Shown here: positions 1 through 7,254 of the stretch, piece after piece
Layout of the letters: each line of letters starts with the position of its first letter
Position numbering within the stretch: position 1 is the first letter of the stretch
Origin: an uncultured Gammaproteobacteria bacterium
GTDB lineage: Bacteria; Pseudomonadota; Gammaproteobacteria; Pseudomonadales; DT-91
Assembly: GCA_929200485.1 (NCBI GenBank)
Contig: CAKMZU010000015.1
Span: forward strand, 1 to 22,127
Direction: 5' to 3'
Length of the DNA stretch: 22,127 nt
The notes under the pieces: generated by a model
Database searches by the model: none
What the model was told of the DNA's origin: nothing
The model's input: the letters and a program-made list of their open reading frames with translations, nothing else
Translations under genes and position numbers: made by a program

Positions 1-236
1 CCATCCATTAAAGCATAAAAAGTGTTAGTATCAGACTCCTTTTGTCTGGTAAATTTGACCAGCGATTGAGATAAAGCAAGCCCGTCCAGTTGTACATCCG
101 TACCCGAGCAAAGCCAATAGATGTGATGTAATAGTTGTTGATATAGAACATAATCGGCTTTTTTTTCAGCATATACATTAGCAGTTAGACACACTAAAAT
201 TAAACCCAGTATACAAATAGCTTTGGCCTTAACCAT
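1..236 (-). CDS. Partial secreted protein, 3' end beyond the window
   Basis: An open reading frame starts with ATG at 236 on the minus strand and runs without a stop to the left edge, giving 78 residues. The N-terminus is a typical Sec signal peptide: Lys at positions 3 and 5, a hydrophobic stretch (ICILGLILVCL), then a likely signal peptidase I site after ANVYA. The mature part begins EKKADYVLYQQLLHHIYWLC. A purine-rich GGGGTG lies a few bases upstream as a possible ribosome binding site. I do not recognise the family, and the C-terminal part is missing from the window, so no function can be given. It is probably periplasmic or secreted. The gene in front of it on the same strand (427-921) is separated from it by an attC-like palindrome. 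Confidence 0.6.
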   Translation of the reverse strand, partial: MVKAKAICILGLILVCLTANVYAEKKADYVLYQQLLHHIYWLCSGTDVQLDGLALSQSLVKFTRQKESDTNTFYALMD

Positions 237-361
237 ACACACCCCAAATCATATTTCAAAATAAAATCTTTAGTTTTAAATTCAGACTACAGATTATATG
301 ACAAATTTATAATGTTTTAGTTTGATTTGATAAATCATAAATGGTTATAAAACCGTACAAT

Positions 362-427
362 GCAGTTAACGCACGTGTCACGTGGGAGGAGCGCAGCGAC
401 GTTCCTATGGATACGCTTGTTAACTGC
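362..427 (-). repeat. Imperfect palindrome resembling an integron attC site
   Basis: A perfect 9-bp inverted repeat, gcagttaac at 362-370 and gttaactgc at 419-427, encloses 48 bp that fold further: cgtgtc near the left arm pairs with gatacg near the right arm. Read on the minus strand the element starts GCAGTTAACAAGCG and ends GCGTTAACTGC, which resembles attC sites (R'' ending in AAC, R' beginning GTT, with GCG next to each). R' is GTTAACT, one base off the GTTRRRY consensus. It begins exactly at the stop codon of the 427-921 gene, as expected for a cassette. No integrase gene is visible, so a REP-like repeat or a terminator remains possible. Confidence 0.4.
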
Positions 428-921
428 TAAGTAATTAATGGCTCTGTATCTTCACTACTTATAATATCTGTTTCTTCTACGGCTGAAAGCTCTATTGGCT
501 CACAAAAAGGAGCACAACATTCAGTTGCATATCGTTTTATAGCCTCATTAAAAGGCATTATGTGATATTTTTTTACATGATTATAATTTAATCCATTTTT
601 ATCAGAAGATTTTCTTAATGCCGCCAAGAGAATCTGAACTCTCTCTATTTCCTCACTTGCTTCGCCATTATTAATACTTTTTTTTCCATTTAACGTCCTT
701 GATTTCATCAAGCATAAATAGGTATTTTCCTTTATTTTTCTGTTTTTCCCTTTAGGCGTTCTCAAGACATCACGTGCATTAGGATTCTCAACACCTGCGG
801 CTAAGAAATATAGTTTTGAAACGATTACATCAGCTAATGCTCCATTCACACATTTATCATCATCTCTTCCACACCAGCAAACTTGTACCACTAAGACTAA
901 AAGGATCAGAAAGCATCTCAT
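427..921 (-). CDS. Small Cys-containing secreted protein of unknown function
   Basis: The 164-residue product starts with a short hydrophobic signal peptide (RCFLILLVLVVQVCW) followed by a charged segment, so it is probably exported. No good lipobox is present despite the Cys residues near the cleavage region. The mature protein is polar with several basic stretches, a CC-x3-C cluster near residue 136 (ATECCAPFCEP) and an acidic tail ending in TEPLIT. I do not recognise the family. The ATG at 921 has only a weak AAGA-type ribosome binding site. The stop codon merges with the attC-like palindrome at 362-427, so this could be a gene cassette. It shares general character with the secreted protein at 20687-21931 (signal peptide, a CC cluster, a tail with PL[IL]T). 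Confidence 0.55.
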   Translation of the reverse strand: MRCFLILLVLVVQVCWCGRDDDKCVNGALADVIVSKLYFLAAGVENPNARDVLRTPKGKNRKIKENTYLCLMKSRTLNGKKSINNGEASEEIERVQILLAALRKSSDKNGLNYNHVKKYHIMPFNEAIKRYATECCAPFCEPIELSAVEETDIISSEDTEPLIT

Positions 922-997
922 GAAAATTCTTAGGTTTAGACATATAAGTATAAAGACAATTATCTAAGTCAGATGTTCACTAAATTAATTCGGTTGT

Positions 998-1050
998 CGG
1001 TATTAAATGCAGCTAACAGGTTTTCTTTGGAAACCTTCCTTGTAATACCG
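998..1050. repeat. Nested inverted repeat in a gene-poor gap
   Basis: A perfect 8-bp inverted repeat (cggtatta at 998-1005, taataccg at 1043-1050) encloses a smaller hairpin, aggttt at 1018-1023 with aaacct at 1031-1036. Outside it, gttgt at 993-997 can pair with acaac at 1055-1059. The element lies between the lipoprotein pseudogene and the 164-aa secreted protein gene, both on the minus strand. No T-tract follows either arm, so it is not a standard intrinsic terminator. It may be a small structured repeat or a mobile-element remnant. Confidence 0.35.
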
Positions 1051-1099
1051 CCACACAACAATGATCTTTTCTGACAAAAGGTAATTTAAAACAGGTGAT

Positions 1100-1520
1100 C
1101 TAAAACGTCACCTTACCACCCCTCATATATTTCTTCACATTCGCAATCACTTCATAAGTTGTTGGTTTACAAACGCTGTGTCTGCAAGCAGTTGTTATCC
1201 AAAGTCGGCTGCCCTTTTTCACCAGGTTCTTTAACAACTCTGTAACTCAAATCGGTATAGTTTATGTGAGTATTGTACGAATATGTTTCAATCAGTTGGT
1301 CATTTGCTATGCGAATTTTATATGCAGAATTCTTGTTTATATAGTATGCGACCCTATCCCAATAAAGCTTACACTACTTCTCACCCTGACACACCAAGGG
1401 CGCGTTATATTGTGTAGGCATTTCTGGTGTTAAAACCTGTTCAGGTGTTTTCTGATTCATTGAAGCGCAGGAAATTAAGAAAATGGATAGCAACATTAAA
1501 ATGATGGCTTTGATAGACAA
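1100..1520 (-). pseudogene. Broken small lipoprotein gene: in-frame TAG plus frameshift
   Basis: Reading the minus strand from a TTG at 1520 (or ATG at 1496) gives a lipoprotein signal ending LISCAS, with Cys as the lipidation site, then a short linker to PLVCQGEK and a TAG stop at 1374-1376. The same frame continues for 68 more codons as a coherent protein (CKLYWDRVAYYINKNSAY..., later RVVKEPGEKGQ) to a TAA at 1167-1169. Shifting the frame by one near the Cys at 1188-1190 gives a further stretch (CRHSVCKPTTYEVIANVKKY...) ending at TAG 1100-1102. The pattern (C-x2-YW at the start of the domain, a KEP-G segment, then C-x4-C-x-P) resembles a common family of small proteobacterial hypothetical proteins, as I recall it. 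Two lesions make decay the simplest reading. The function of the family is unknown to me. Confidence 0.65.
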
Positions 1521-1562
1521 TGTTCTTTGTCAGTTGTTATTAGCTTCAGGTAATAATCTTAC

Positions 1563-1616
1563 AAAAAAATAGGGGGCAAACCAAAGGGTGTCATTTTGCC
1601 CTTCTATTTGCCCCCT
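1563..1616 (-). terminator. Intrinsic terminator downstream of tRNA-Ser
   Basis: A perfect 10-bp inverted repeat, agggggcaaa at 1571-1580 and tttgccccct at 1607-1616, contains an inner pair aaggg/ccctt. On the minus strand the GC-rich stem is followed directly by ATTTTTTTG (1570-1562), the arrangement of a Rho-independent terminator. It sits about 70 bp past the 3' end of the tRNA and in front of the lipoprotein pseudogene. The two similar G-rich arms (GGGGGCAAAT and AAGGGCAAAAT on the minus strand) could also be part of an attachment site, since tRNA 3' flanks are common integration sites. Confidence 0.7.
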
Positions 1617-1684
1617 TTCGGAATTCTTAACTTCTTGATTCTCTCTGAAACTTTATATTTAAGGATCTACAGCGATTTTAGATA

Positions 1685-1772
1685 TGGCGGTGAGGGAGGG
1701 ATTCGAACCCTCGAACGGTTGCCCGTTACACACTTTCCAGGCGTGCTCCTTCGACCACTCGGACACCTCACC
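1685..1772 (-). tRNA. tRNA-Ser(GGA)
   Basis: The minus strand encodes an 88-nt type II tRNA with the 3' CCA included (1685-1687). The acceptor stem GGTGAGG pairs with its 3' partner (cctcacc at 1766-1772 on the plus strand). A D-arm begins CCGAGTGGTCGAAGG, the anticodon loop CTGGAAA carries the anticodon GGA, the long variable arm is ACGGGCAACCGT, and the T-arm is GGGTTCGAATCCC. It is close to the enterobacterial tRNA-Ser(GGA), which reads UCC and UCU codons. Its promoter and terminator are both visible, so it is probably a single-gene unit. Confidence 0.96.
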
Positions 1773-1783
1773 AAAGGCTGCGT

Positions 1784-1812
1784 AATTTATAGAAAACTCA
1801 CCCGTTTGGCAA
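1784..1812 (-). promoter_or_regulatory. Sigma-70-like promoter of tRNA-Ser
   Basis: On the minus strand TTGCCA (1812-1807) is a good -35 box. It is followed by either TATAAA (1791-1786, 15-bp spacer) or TAAATT (1789-1784, 17-bp spacer) as the -10. The GC-containing stretch ACGCAGCC before the tRNA would act as a stringent-type discriminator, common for stable RNA promoters. Confidence 0.5.
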
Positions 1813-1839
1813 GCTTTATCCTTGATTATCTTAAAAAAA

Positions 1840-2568
1840 TTACTGATTAAAGGTTAATAGTTGACCACTAAACGGACAGGGAAAAGCAAGCTTTTGACAC
1901 ACTAAAAAAGGCTGACTTGGCTGTATACCTGTTGCTAAAAATTTTTCGATAATCGAAGGGATCTGATCCAGACTCAAACTAAAGCTCTGCTGCGCACAAT
2001 CGCCATTTTGCCTGAATAGATCTTCTAATAAGCACTCAACATTAGCCTTTTCATCCGATGATAAATTTAATGAAAACTCGCCTTTTATCGATTGATCAAA
2101 AAGCATTGATTCAAATCTATCTGCCGTGGTTGGGTGAAAGGCAAACAGGGTAAAGCCTGCGACATAAGGCTCATCAGAGATAATAGAATAAATTTCTCTA
2201 TCGTCAGGCAAGTCTCGCTCAATCGCCCGGCTAATATGCAAATGATCACAATGGGGTGATTCGTCAACAGCAAAACGGTCACTTTTATAGTACAGCGCAT
2301 AGCGCCCTTCATCATGAATGAGATCAAGTGTTGCTTTGGGGATTTTCAGCAGCTGCTCATCATAAAACAGATGCACTTCATCATCTAACTTTAGGTTTTG
2401 ATTGAATTGATAAACCCGAACCAACTCCGAATCTTTGTGTTTTACCCAAAGCCCACCAATGCTGATAACTTTTTTTAATTTGGATTTAGAGAGAGACGTC
2501 TCTTCTGATAAGAAATCTACCAGACTAATCCCTGCCCTGTCGGAATGAAAAGAATAATGCTCAGCCAT
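1840..2568 (-). CDS. S4-domain, RluA-like pseudouridine synthase homologue, probably degenerate
   Basis: The 242-residue protein opens with an S4-like RNA-binding segment (about residues 12-65: a helix with LSKSKLKKVISIGGLWV, then a strand ending DDEVHLFY), the usual start of RluA/RsuA-type pseudouridine synthases. The rest only faintly recalls the RluA catalytic fold: EPYVAGFTLFAFHPTTADRF occupies the place of the HRLDRxTSGLLLFAK motif. The catalytic Asp of that motif is not at its expected spacing from the Gly; a Glu stands there instead. The protein may therefore bind RNA without catalysing pseudouridylation. It lies 36 bp downstream of cysH on the same strand and is probably co-transcribed with it. 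GGGA upstream of ATG 2568 is a possible ribosome binding site. RNA substrate and activity are not predictable. Confidence 0.6.
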   Translation of the reverse strand: MAEHYSFHSDRAGISLVDFLSEETSLSKSKLKKVISIGGLWVKHKDSELVRVYQFNQNLKLDDEVHLFYDEQLLKIPKATLDLIHDEGRYALYYKSDRFAVDESPHCDHLHISRAIERDLPDDREIYSIISDEPYVAGFTLFAFHPTTADRFESMLFDQSIKGEFSLNLSSDEKANVECLLEDLFRQNGDCAQQSFSLSLDQIPSIIEKFLATGIQPSQPFLVCQKLAFPCPFSGQLLTFNQ

Positions 2569-2604
2569 GTTTTTCCCAGACTCTCTTCAAGGCAAACACT
2601 TATT

Positions 2605-3258
2605 TTATTGTGCTTTTGTAGAAGAAAAAGTGTGAAGGCCGCACTCTAGATGATCCGCAACTTTGGTAGGATCAAAATAATGTGCACAATTCGGTAGGTT
2701 ATGTGCTTCAAGGTAGGCTTCAAGATCTGCTTCTGTTCGGTGAAACAAAGGCGCAACTTTGATAATCCCTCGATCATCAACAGTAACAATATCGAGATTT
2801 CGTCGATGTTCCGTTTCTTCCTTGCGGATACCACTGATCCAAACCTCAGGCTGTAATTCATCAAGCGCTCGATCAAAAGGTTCCAACTTCACCTGACGCA
2901 CAAACTCATCAAACAGTGGTTCGCCAAACGCCGGGACGCCACCCATAATCGCATTGCGGCGCTCTGAAGACATTTCCGGGTTATATACCTTTAAATTCAG
3001 CTTTAATTGCTGGGTTAATTGATCTGCAATCACATAAGCATAACGAACGTTATAACCACTATCAACCCAAACAACAGGCACATCTACCCCACCCTCAGCG
3101 GAGGCTAACGCATGCAATGAAACCGCAGAGTAAAAACCAAAACTGGTAGTCAATATGGTGTTTTTATTAAGCGATAAAGCCCAAGCGATGATCTCGTCAG
3201 GCGAGCTATCGGCCAAGGTCTTATTTATAGCATCCAGATTTAAATCACTGATGGACAT
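2605..3258 (-). CDS. cysH: Phosphoadenosine phosphosulfate (PAPS) reductase
   Basis: CysH reduces PAPS to sulfite with thioredoxin or glutaredoxin, a cytoplasmic step of assimilatory sulfate reduction. Seen in the sequence: an N-type ATP pyrophosphatase-like fold with TTSFGFYSAVSLHAL, the segment WVDSGYNVRYAYV, the PAPS-site region WISGIRKEETEHRRNLD, and the C-terminal catalytic ECGLH. The paired Cys motifs that bind an iron-sulfur cluster in APS reductases are absent, so PAPS is the likely substrate. I place the start at ATG 3258 (217 aa), because AGGAG lies at a suitable distance and the upstream 17 residues of the longer frame look non-coding; the longer frame would start at 3309. Some variation from classical CysH in the TTSFG and KEETEHRR motifs leaves a small chance of a related sulfotransferase-like role. 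Confidence 0.85.
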   Translation of the reverse strand: MSISDLNLDAINKTLADSSPDEIIAWALSLNKNTILTTSFGFYSAVSLHALASAEGGVDVPVVWVDSGYNVRYAYVIADQLTQQLKLNLKVYNPEMSSERRNAIMGGVPAFGEPLFDEFVRQVKLEPFDRALDELQPEVWISGIRKEETEHRRNLDIVTVDDRGIIKVAPLFHRTEADLEAYLEAHNLPNCAHYFDPTKVADHLECGLHTFSSTKAQ

Positions 3259-3501
3259 GAGACTCCTGCAGGACGTGTACTTTAATTTCCGGCCGTGCAT
3301 TATACGCAAGACCCACTGTAAGTAACAGCCATTAGAAGATGAATTTAGTCTTATGCGGATACTAAAGATAGCTCGAAAGTTTAAAAAACTGTTAAATGTC
3401 TTCCCTATAAGTGCCGATCAGTGGATTGTTTAAGGCCGAATGGATAGGTAAACTCATAAATCCTTAAAATAAAAACACGCAACAATAACAAAGGATACCT
3501 G

Positions 3502-4374
3502 ATGCGATTTTCTTATCACGCCTGTATGTGCCCACCTGATCAATATCAGGAACTCGCACAAACCGCTGAAAAACTGGGTTTTGATGGATTCACACTACCC
3601 GATAGTATTTGCTACCCGGAAATTGCCGACACCAAATACCCTTATAATGCCGATGGTAGTCGACAGTTTTTAGAAGGAACGCCATTTGTTGAGCCATTTG
3701 TTGCTATTCCTTATTTGGCGGCAACCACCGACAACATTCGCTTCACCACAAGCGTTGTTAAATTGCCGATTAGAAACCCTGTTATTTTAGCAAAACAATT
3801 AACCTCGATGAATCATTTGATTGGCGATCGTTTTGCCTTCGGTGTGGGTATCAGCCCATGGAAAGAGGATTTTGACATCTGCGGCGTACCTTGGGAGAAA
3901 CGCGGTAAACGTATGGATGAAATGATCGATATTTTGCGAGGATTCCACAGCGGCGAATATTTTTCATACGACGGCGAATTTTTTAACATCCCGGCTTGCA
4001 AGATGAACCCTGTGCCAACTAAAACCACGCCTATCTTGATTGGCGGCCATGCTGATCTTGCGTTAAAACGCGCAGCTAAAATTGGCGATGGCTGGATTCA
4101 CGCCGGTGGCGACAGCGATACCCTTAAAGGTTACATCGATAAAATCAATCAATACCGTGAAGAGTTCGGCACCAGCGATAAGCCCTTTGAAATCCAGGCA
4201 ATCACCGCAGATAGCTTCTCTGTTGATGGTATTAAACGCCTCGAAGACATTGGTGTGACTGAATGTATTGTTGGCTTCCGTGATGCCTATAAAGGCGAGC
4301 AGGATACCACGGATGCACAGGCCAAAATTGACCTGATGATGTGGTATAAAGAAAACATCATGGATAAGTGCTAA
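3502..4374 (+). CDS. LLM-class F420-dependent-type oxidoreductase
   Basis: The 290-residue protein has the luciferase-like monooxygenase TIM-barrel pattern: an N-terminal strand (MRFSYHA), AEKLGFDGFTLPDS, TTSVVKLPIRNPVILAKQL, the GVGISPWKEDFDICGVPWEKRGKRMDE segment typical of this class, then PILIGGHADLALKRAAKIGDGW. This matches the family of F420-dependent LLM oxidoreductases (TIGR03619-like). The cofactor (F420 or FMN) and substrate cannot be read from the sequence; F420 is uncommon in gammaproteobacteria. A good ribosome binding site (AAAGGA) precedes ATG 3502. It is the only plus-strand gene here and converges on the phosphoethanolamine transferase gene with 3 bp between the stop codons. 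Its base composition appears more GC-rich than its neighbours. It is probably not part of the RiPP cluster. Confidence 0.85.
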   Translation: MRFSYHACMCPPDQYQELAQTAEKLGFDGFTLPDSICYPEIADTKYPYNADGSRQFLEGTPFVEPFVAIPYLAATTDNIRFTTSVVKLPIRNPVILAKQLTSMNHLIGDRFAFGVGISPWKEDFDICGVPWEKRGKRMDEMIDILRGFHSGEYFSYDGEFFNIPACKMNPVPTKTTPILIGGHADLALKRAAKIGDGWIHAGGDSDTLKGYIDKINQYREEFGTSDKPFEIQAITADSFSVDGIKRLEDIGVTECIVGFRDAYKGEQDTTDAQAKIDLMMWYKENIMDKC

Positions 4375-4377
4375 AGC

Positions 4378-6105
4378 TTAAAGCAGCCCCGCAAGAGGGA
4401 ATTCTTGAATTCCCTCGTTTTGGTCTTCTTGCTGCTTTTGATCATCGTCAATGCTTTTCTCTTGCATTCTCTCTTCATCACTTCCTTGACCGAAGGTTTG
4501 ATCATAATCTTGACCGTAGACTAGACGCTCACCAACATTGACCTCGCTTGAAAACAGGCTCTTTTCTTTATATTCAGGACGCAAAGCCTGTGATGACAAG
4601 TTCATCAAATCGGTAGCAAAATAAAAGAAATCATTGAGCATATAAGGCTTGGCACGATTGGCTTCAAGCTGCCTCACTTTAGATCGAAAATGCGCTTTAT
4701 AGTCGTCGGACAGCCAAACAATAAAGGGAATATCAAAGCTGGCTTTCGTTAACGTATCCGGCCCATGCCCTTTAAAATCCATAGTATCAAAGACTTCTTC
4801 GCCATGATCGGCCATATAATTTAAACCTGAAATGGTGTTATCGGATACAGATTTTAGCTTTTGAATGATCTCGTTAATAACAGTGTCATTATAAAGAATG
4901 CTGTTGTCATAGGTGTCAATGTAAAACTTTTCCTTTGCGCTTGGATCATCGGTATAAGCAAAATAAGGGGGTTTGGAAAATTTATTAAAGGATTCAGGGT
5001 ACCGTTTAATATATTTTAAATGGCTACCCATCAGATGAATAAATATCGCCTTTTTGTCAGCATTATCTGCCAGGGCTTTTTCATATTCGGGGATGACTAA
5101 GCCATCAAACCGCCCGACTTCTCGTCCATGATAGACATTACTGATAAAGGTTGTGACATCCGCCTGCTCGCCTATCGCTGAGTAAGTTCCCCGCAAAGGC
5201 TGCTGATTACTCAGCCAAAAGGTTTTAAACCCGGCAATATTGGCAGCATCAACAATACTCAGTGCCTTATTATAATCTGGCGTTTTTCCCGGGGAAGCCA
5301 GCGTTAAGGTATATCGAAGAGAAGGTTGGGTTTGCACAAAATTACTGATCACATTATCAAATAGCAATAAATCGTCTCGACTCCCAAGATTAGGTGATGT
5401 ATTTCGCTGATAACCATAGAGGCTCATGTGATTTCTTGCTGTAGCTTCTCCAATGATGATGACATAGGTTTGTTTGCTATCAAGGTGATTTGTAAACAAA
5501 TCTGGCGAAGACTTGGCAAGTGCTGCACGATCATTGATTTCATCAGCCAACGACTTGTTCCCTTTCAAATAGGCAGGGTAAGCACCAACAATACCGGGCA
5601 GGAGTTTAGTGAAACGTTGTTTAACCACTAAGCCTTGAAAAATAAAACCGCACAGAACAATAAAAAAGAATAACGCTACGGCCTGATAACGTTTTTTATA
5701 ATGCAGGCCATGACACCTCAATCTTAGTAACAGAAAAATACTTAGGCATAAATAGGTCAAGGTTACAAAGAGTGAGAAGGGATCAAAATAGCTCGCTAAA
5801 TACTCTAAGGCTTCTTGCGTGTTCGTTTGCTCCATCGCTTCAACGGATGAAGACGTAAACACCCCTTTAAAAATCATGGCATATTGAATGTCGATGCATG
5901 ACGTTAAAACAAAAAACAGGGACAATAGAACAATAAAAGGCTTGAAACGAAAGATATAACAATAAGCAATCGAAATCACAGCCCAGCCGAGGTGAATATG
6001 GAATTCTCGGTCCGTCCATTCGGCATAAAAAACACCTATCAAAAAAGGGACGGCATAAATAAAACTGAACACGAGAAACGGGCTGGAAAATCTTGTCATT
6101 GTCAT
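4378..6105 (-). CDS. Phosphoethanolamine transferase, EptA/CptA-like
   Basis: Inner-membrane enzymes of this family move phosphoethanolamine from phosphatidylethanolamine to lipid A or LPS core, which lowers the negative surface charge. The 575-residue protein has about five membrane segments in residues 8-165 and then a periplasmic sulfatase-fold domain. Metal-site residues visible are E220 in IIIGEATARNH, D433-H434 in NYMADHGEE and H447 in FKGHGP. The nucleophile Thr is probably T266 in SLRYTLTLAS. The arrangement is nearer to CptA/EptC than to EptA. An extra acidic, Gln-rich tail of about 45 residues follows the catalytic domain. It is the last same-strand gene after the RiPP cluster, 59 bp past the MetX-like gene. 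It may give self-protection against a cationic or membrane-active product, or may be an unrelated envelope gene. Confidence 0.85.
   Translation of the reverse strand: MTMTRFSSPFLVFSFIYAVPFLIGVFYAEWTDREFHIHLGWAVISIAYCYIFRFKPFIVLLSLFFVLTSCIDIQYAMIFKGVFTSSSVEAMEQTNTQEALEYLASYFDPFSLFVTLTYLCLSIFLLLRLRCHGLHYKKRYQAVALFFFIVLCGFIFQGLVVKQRFTKLLPGIVGAYPAYLKGNKSLADEINDRAALAKSSPDLFTNHLDSKQTYVIIIGEATARNHMSLYGYQRNTSPNLGSRDDLLLFDNVISNFVQTQPSLRYTLTLASPGKTPDYNKALSIVDAANIAGFKTFWLSNQQPLRGTYSAIGEQADVTTFISNVYHGREVGRFDGLVIPEYEKALADNADKKAIFIHLMGSHLKYIKRYPESFNKFSKPPYFAYTDDPSAKEKFYIDTYDNSILYNDTVINEIIQKLKSVSDNTISGLNYMADHGEEVFDTMDFKGHGPDTLTKASFDIPFIVWLSDDYKAHFRSKVRQLEANRAKPYMLNDFFYFATDLMNLSSQALRPEYKEKSLFSSEVNVGERLVYGQDYDQTFGQGSDEERMQEKSIDDDQKQQEDQNEGIQEFPLAGLL
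4395..4420 (+). terminator. Hairpin terminator of the LLM oxidoreductase gene
   Basis: gagggaattc (4395-4404) and gaattccctc (4407-4416) form a perfect 10-bp inverted repeat followed by GTTTT on the plus strand. Outer bases aagcagc (4381-4387) can pair with gctgctt further right to make a longer, interrupted stem. It lies 20 bp past the stop of the plus-strand gene and inside the last codons of the convergent minus-strand gene. The T-tract is short, so efficiency is uncertain. Confidence 0.5.
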
Positions 6106-6108
6106 ATT

Positions 6109-6125
6109 CTTTTAATCATTAAAAG
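6109..6125 (-). promoter_or_regulatory. Hairpin overlapping the ribosome binding site of the phosphoethanolamine transferase gene
   Basis: cttttaa (6109-6115) and ttaaaag (6119-6125) form a perfect 7-bp inverted repeat with a 3-base loop. On the minus strand the downstream arm is TTAAAAG, immediately before AATATG, so the purine-rich ribosome binding site is inside the stem. A weak stem ATGC/GCAT followed by TTTTTT lies just upstream (about 6133-6150), which might partly terminate cluster transcripts. Confidence 0.3.
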
Positions 6126-6164
6126 AAGAAAAAACATGCGCTTGCATCTAATACACCGCATTAG

Positions 6165-7238
6165 TCAAATTCCTCTAAGGAAATCGCCGATAGGTTTAAC
6201 CAATGTATTGACATCATGTATCAATGCACTGTGGCCAAGTGAACTCTCAAGCACCAGATGTTGTGACGAAATACCCTGAGCCGTAAATGAAGTAACGATT
6301 TTCTCCATGGCTTTTGGGGGGTAACGCCAATCTTCTTCATAACTGATACCTAATGTGCGTTTAAGGTGCTTTGATAGATTCTCAGGCCAATGTAAGGAAA
6401 TACCAAAACCGGACATAGCTTTCATTAACACCATCAAGGAGTGAGGGTCTGCTGATGGGTGTTCTTTGTTTTTAATGCCATCAAGAAAGTGCTCAACGGG
6501 ATGTTCAGCCACAAAAATATCATCGATTGCTGGAAAAGCTGAATCTTTTGACTTCTGAAAAGCGGCTTCCAGATAATCCGGTGTCAGCCATATCATGGAG
6601 CCAACCATATTGGCAAAGGCTAAAGATGAGTTAGACTCATGTTGTTGTGACCAATGAACATGATTCAATAGGCATTGTTTTAAAATATACCAGCTGGCGA
6701 TGGTATGAACAGAGACTTGATGACTGGTTGAAATCACTATGGCCTGATGACACAGAGCAGGATAACACCTGAGCCATTCAAGGGTCTTAAAGCCCCCCAT
6801 GCAACCACCAATGACACAATGCCATGTTGGAATGCCAAGTTTTTCCATCAGTGCTTTCTCAGCACGCACCATATCGCTTATTTCTATTCTTGGAAATTCA
6901 ACGCCATGTATTTTATTGTTGAACAGGTCAATGGATTTAGGGCTGGTCGAGCCACCATTACCACCGAGCGCATTGATGCAAATGACAAAATATTTGTGGG
7001 TATCAATGGGTTTTCCATCACCAATCAAATTATCCCACCAGCCAGATTTTTTATCAGATTGCGAATATTTCCCTGCAGCGTGTTGATCTGAGGTTAACGT
7101 ATGAGAGACCAAAATGGCATTGGTTTTGTTGTTATTGAGTTTGCCATAAGTTTCAAAAACTAAATGCACAGAAGCAAGGAGTCGCCCTGAATCTAATCGA
7201 AACCTTCCTATGCTTTGTATTTGTTTAGTCACCAACAT
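6165..7238 (-). CDS. MetX-like alpha/beta-hydrolase acyltransferase with a Cys nucleophile
   Basis: The protein (357 aa from ATG 7238; GTG 7247 would add three) matches the homoserine O-acetyltransferase (MetX) fold: FETYGKLN near the start, ALGGNGGSTSPKSID, the nucleophile elbow, D306 in EEDWRYPP and H339 in LGHSALIHD (numbering from GTG 7247). The elbow reads IGGCMGGFKTLEW where MetX has GGSMGG; the DNA is TGC, so the Ser nucleophile is Cys149. The usual GHDAF around the catalytic His is GHSAL. The triad Cys-Asp-His is thus complete but altered, which suggests acyl transfer to or from a different substrate. Position in the cluster, directly after the PH-like gene and with no clear ribosome binding site of its own, suggests translational coupling and a tailoring role, for example O- or N-acylation. 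A housekeeping methionine role is less likely. Confidence 0.75.
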   Translation of the reverse strand: MLVTKQIQSIGRFRLDSGRLLASVHLVFETYGKLNNNKTNAILVSHTLTSDQHAAGKYSQSDKKSGWWDNLIGDGKPIDTHKYFVICINALGGNGGSTSPKSIDLFNNKIHGVEFPRIEISDMVRAEKALMEKLGIPTWHCVIGGCMGGFKTLEWLRCYPALCHQAIVISTSHQVSVHTIASWYILKQCLLNHVHWSQQHESNSSLAFANMVGSMIWLTPDYLEAAFQKSKDSAFPAIDDIFVAEHPVEHFLDGIKNKEHPSADPHSLMVLMKAMSGFGISLHWPENLSKHLKRTLGISYEEDWRYPPKAMEKIVTSFTAQGISSQHLVLESSLGHSALIHDVNTLVKPIGDFLRGI

Positions 7239-7254
7239 AAAAAACACAACATCA

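Noticed and set aside
993..1059. Second attC-like site ending in GTTAGCTGC on the minus strand
   Set aside because: No matching R'' arm (GCTAAC type) is found upstream on that strand; the structure is explained by a nested inverted repeat.
1093..1113. Small hairpin aggtga/tcacct at the end of the lipoprotein pseudogene as a terminator
   Set aside because: Only six base pairs and no T-tract on either strand.
1596..1850. Plus-strand reading frame containing GEGGIRTLERLPVTHF
   Set aside because: It is the complement of the tRNA-Ser gene read as protein, a well-known false ORF.
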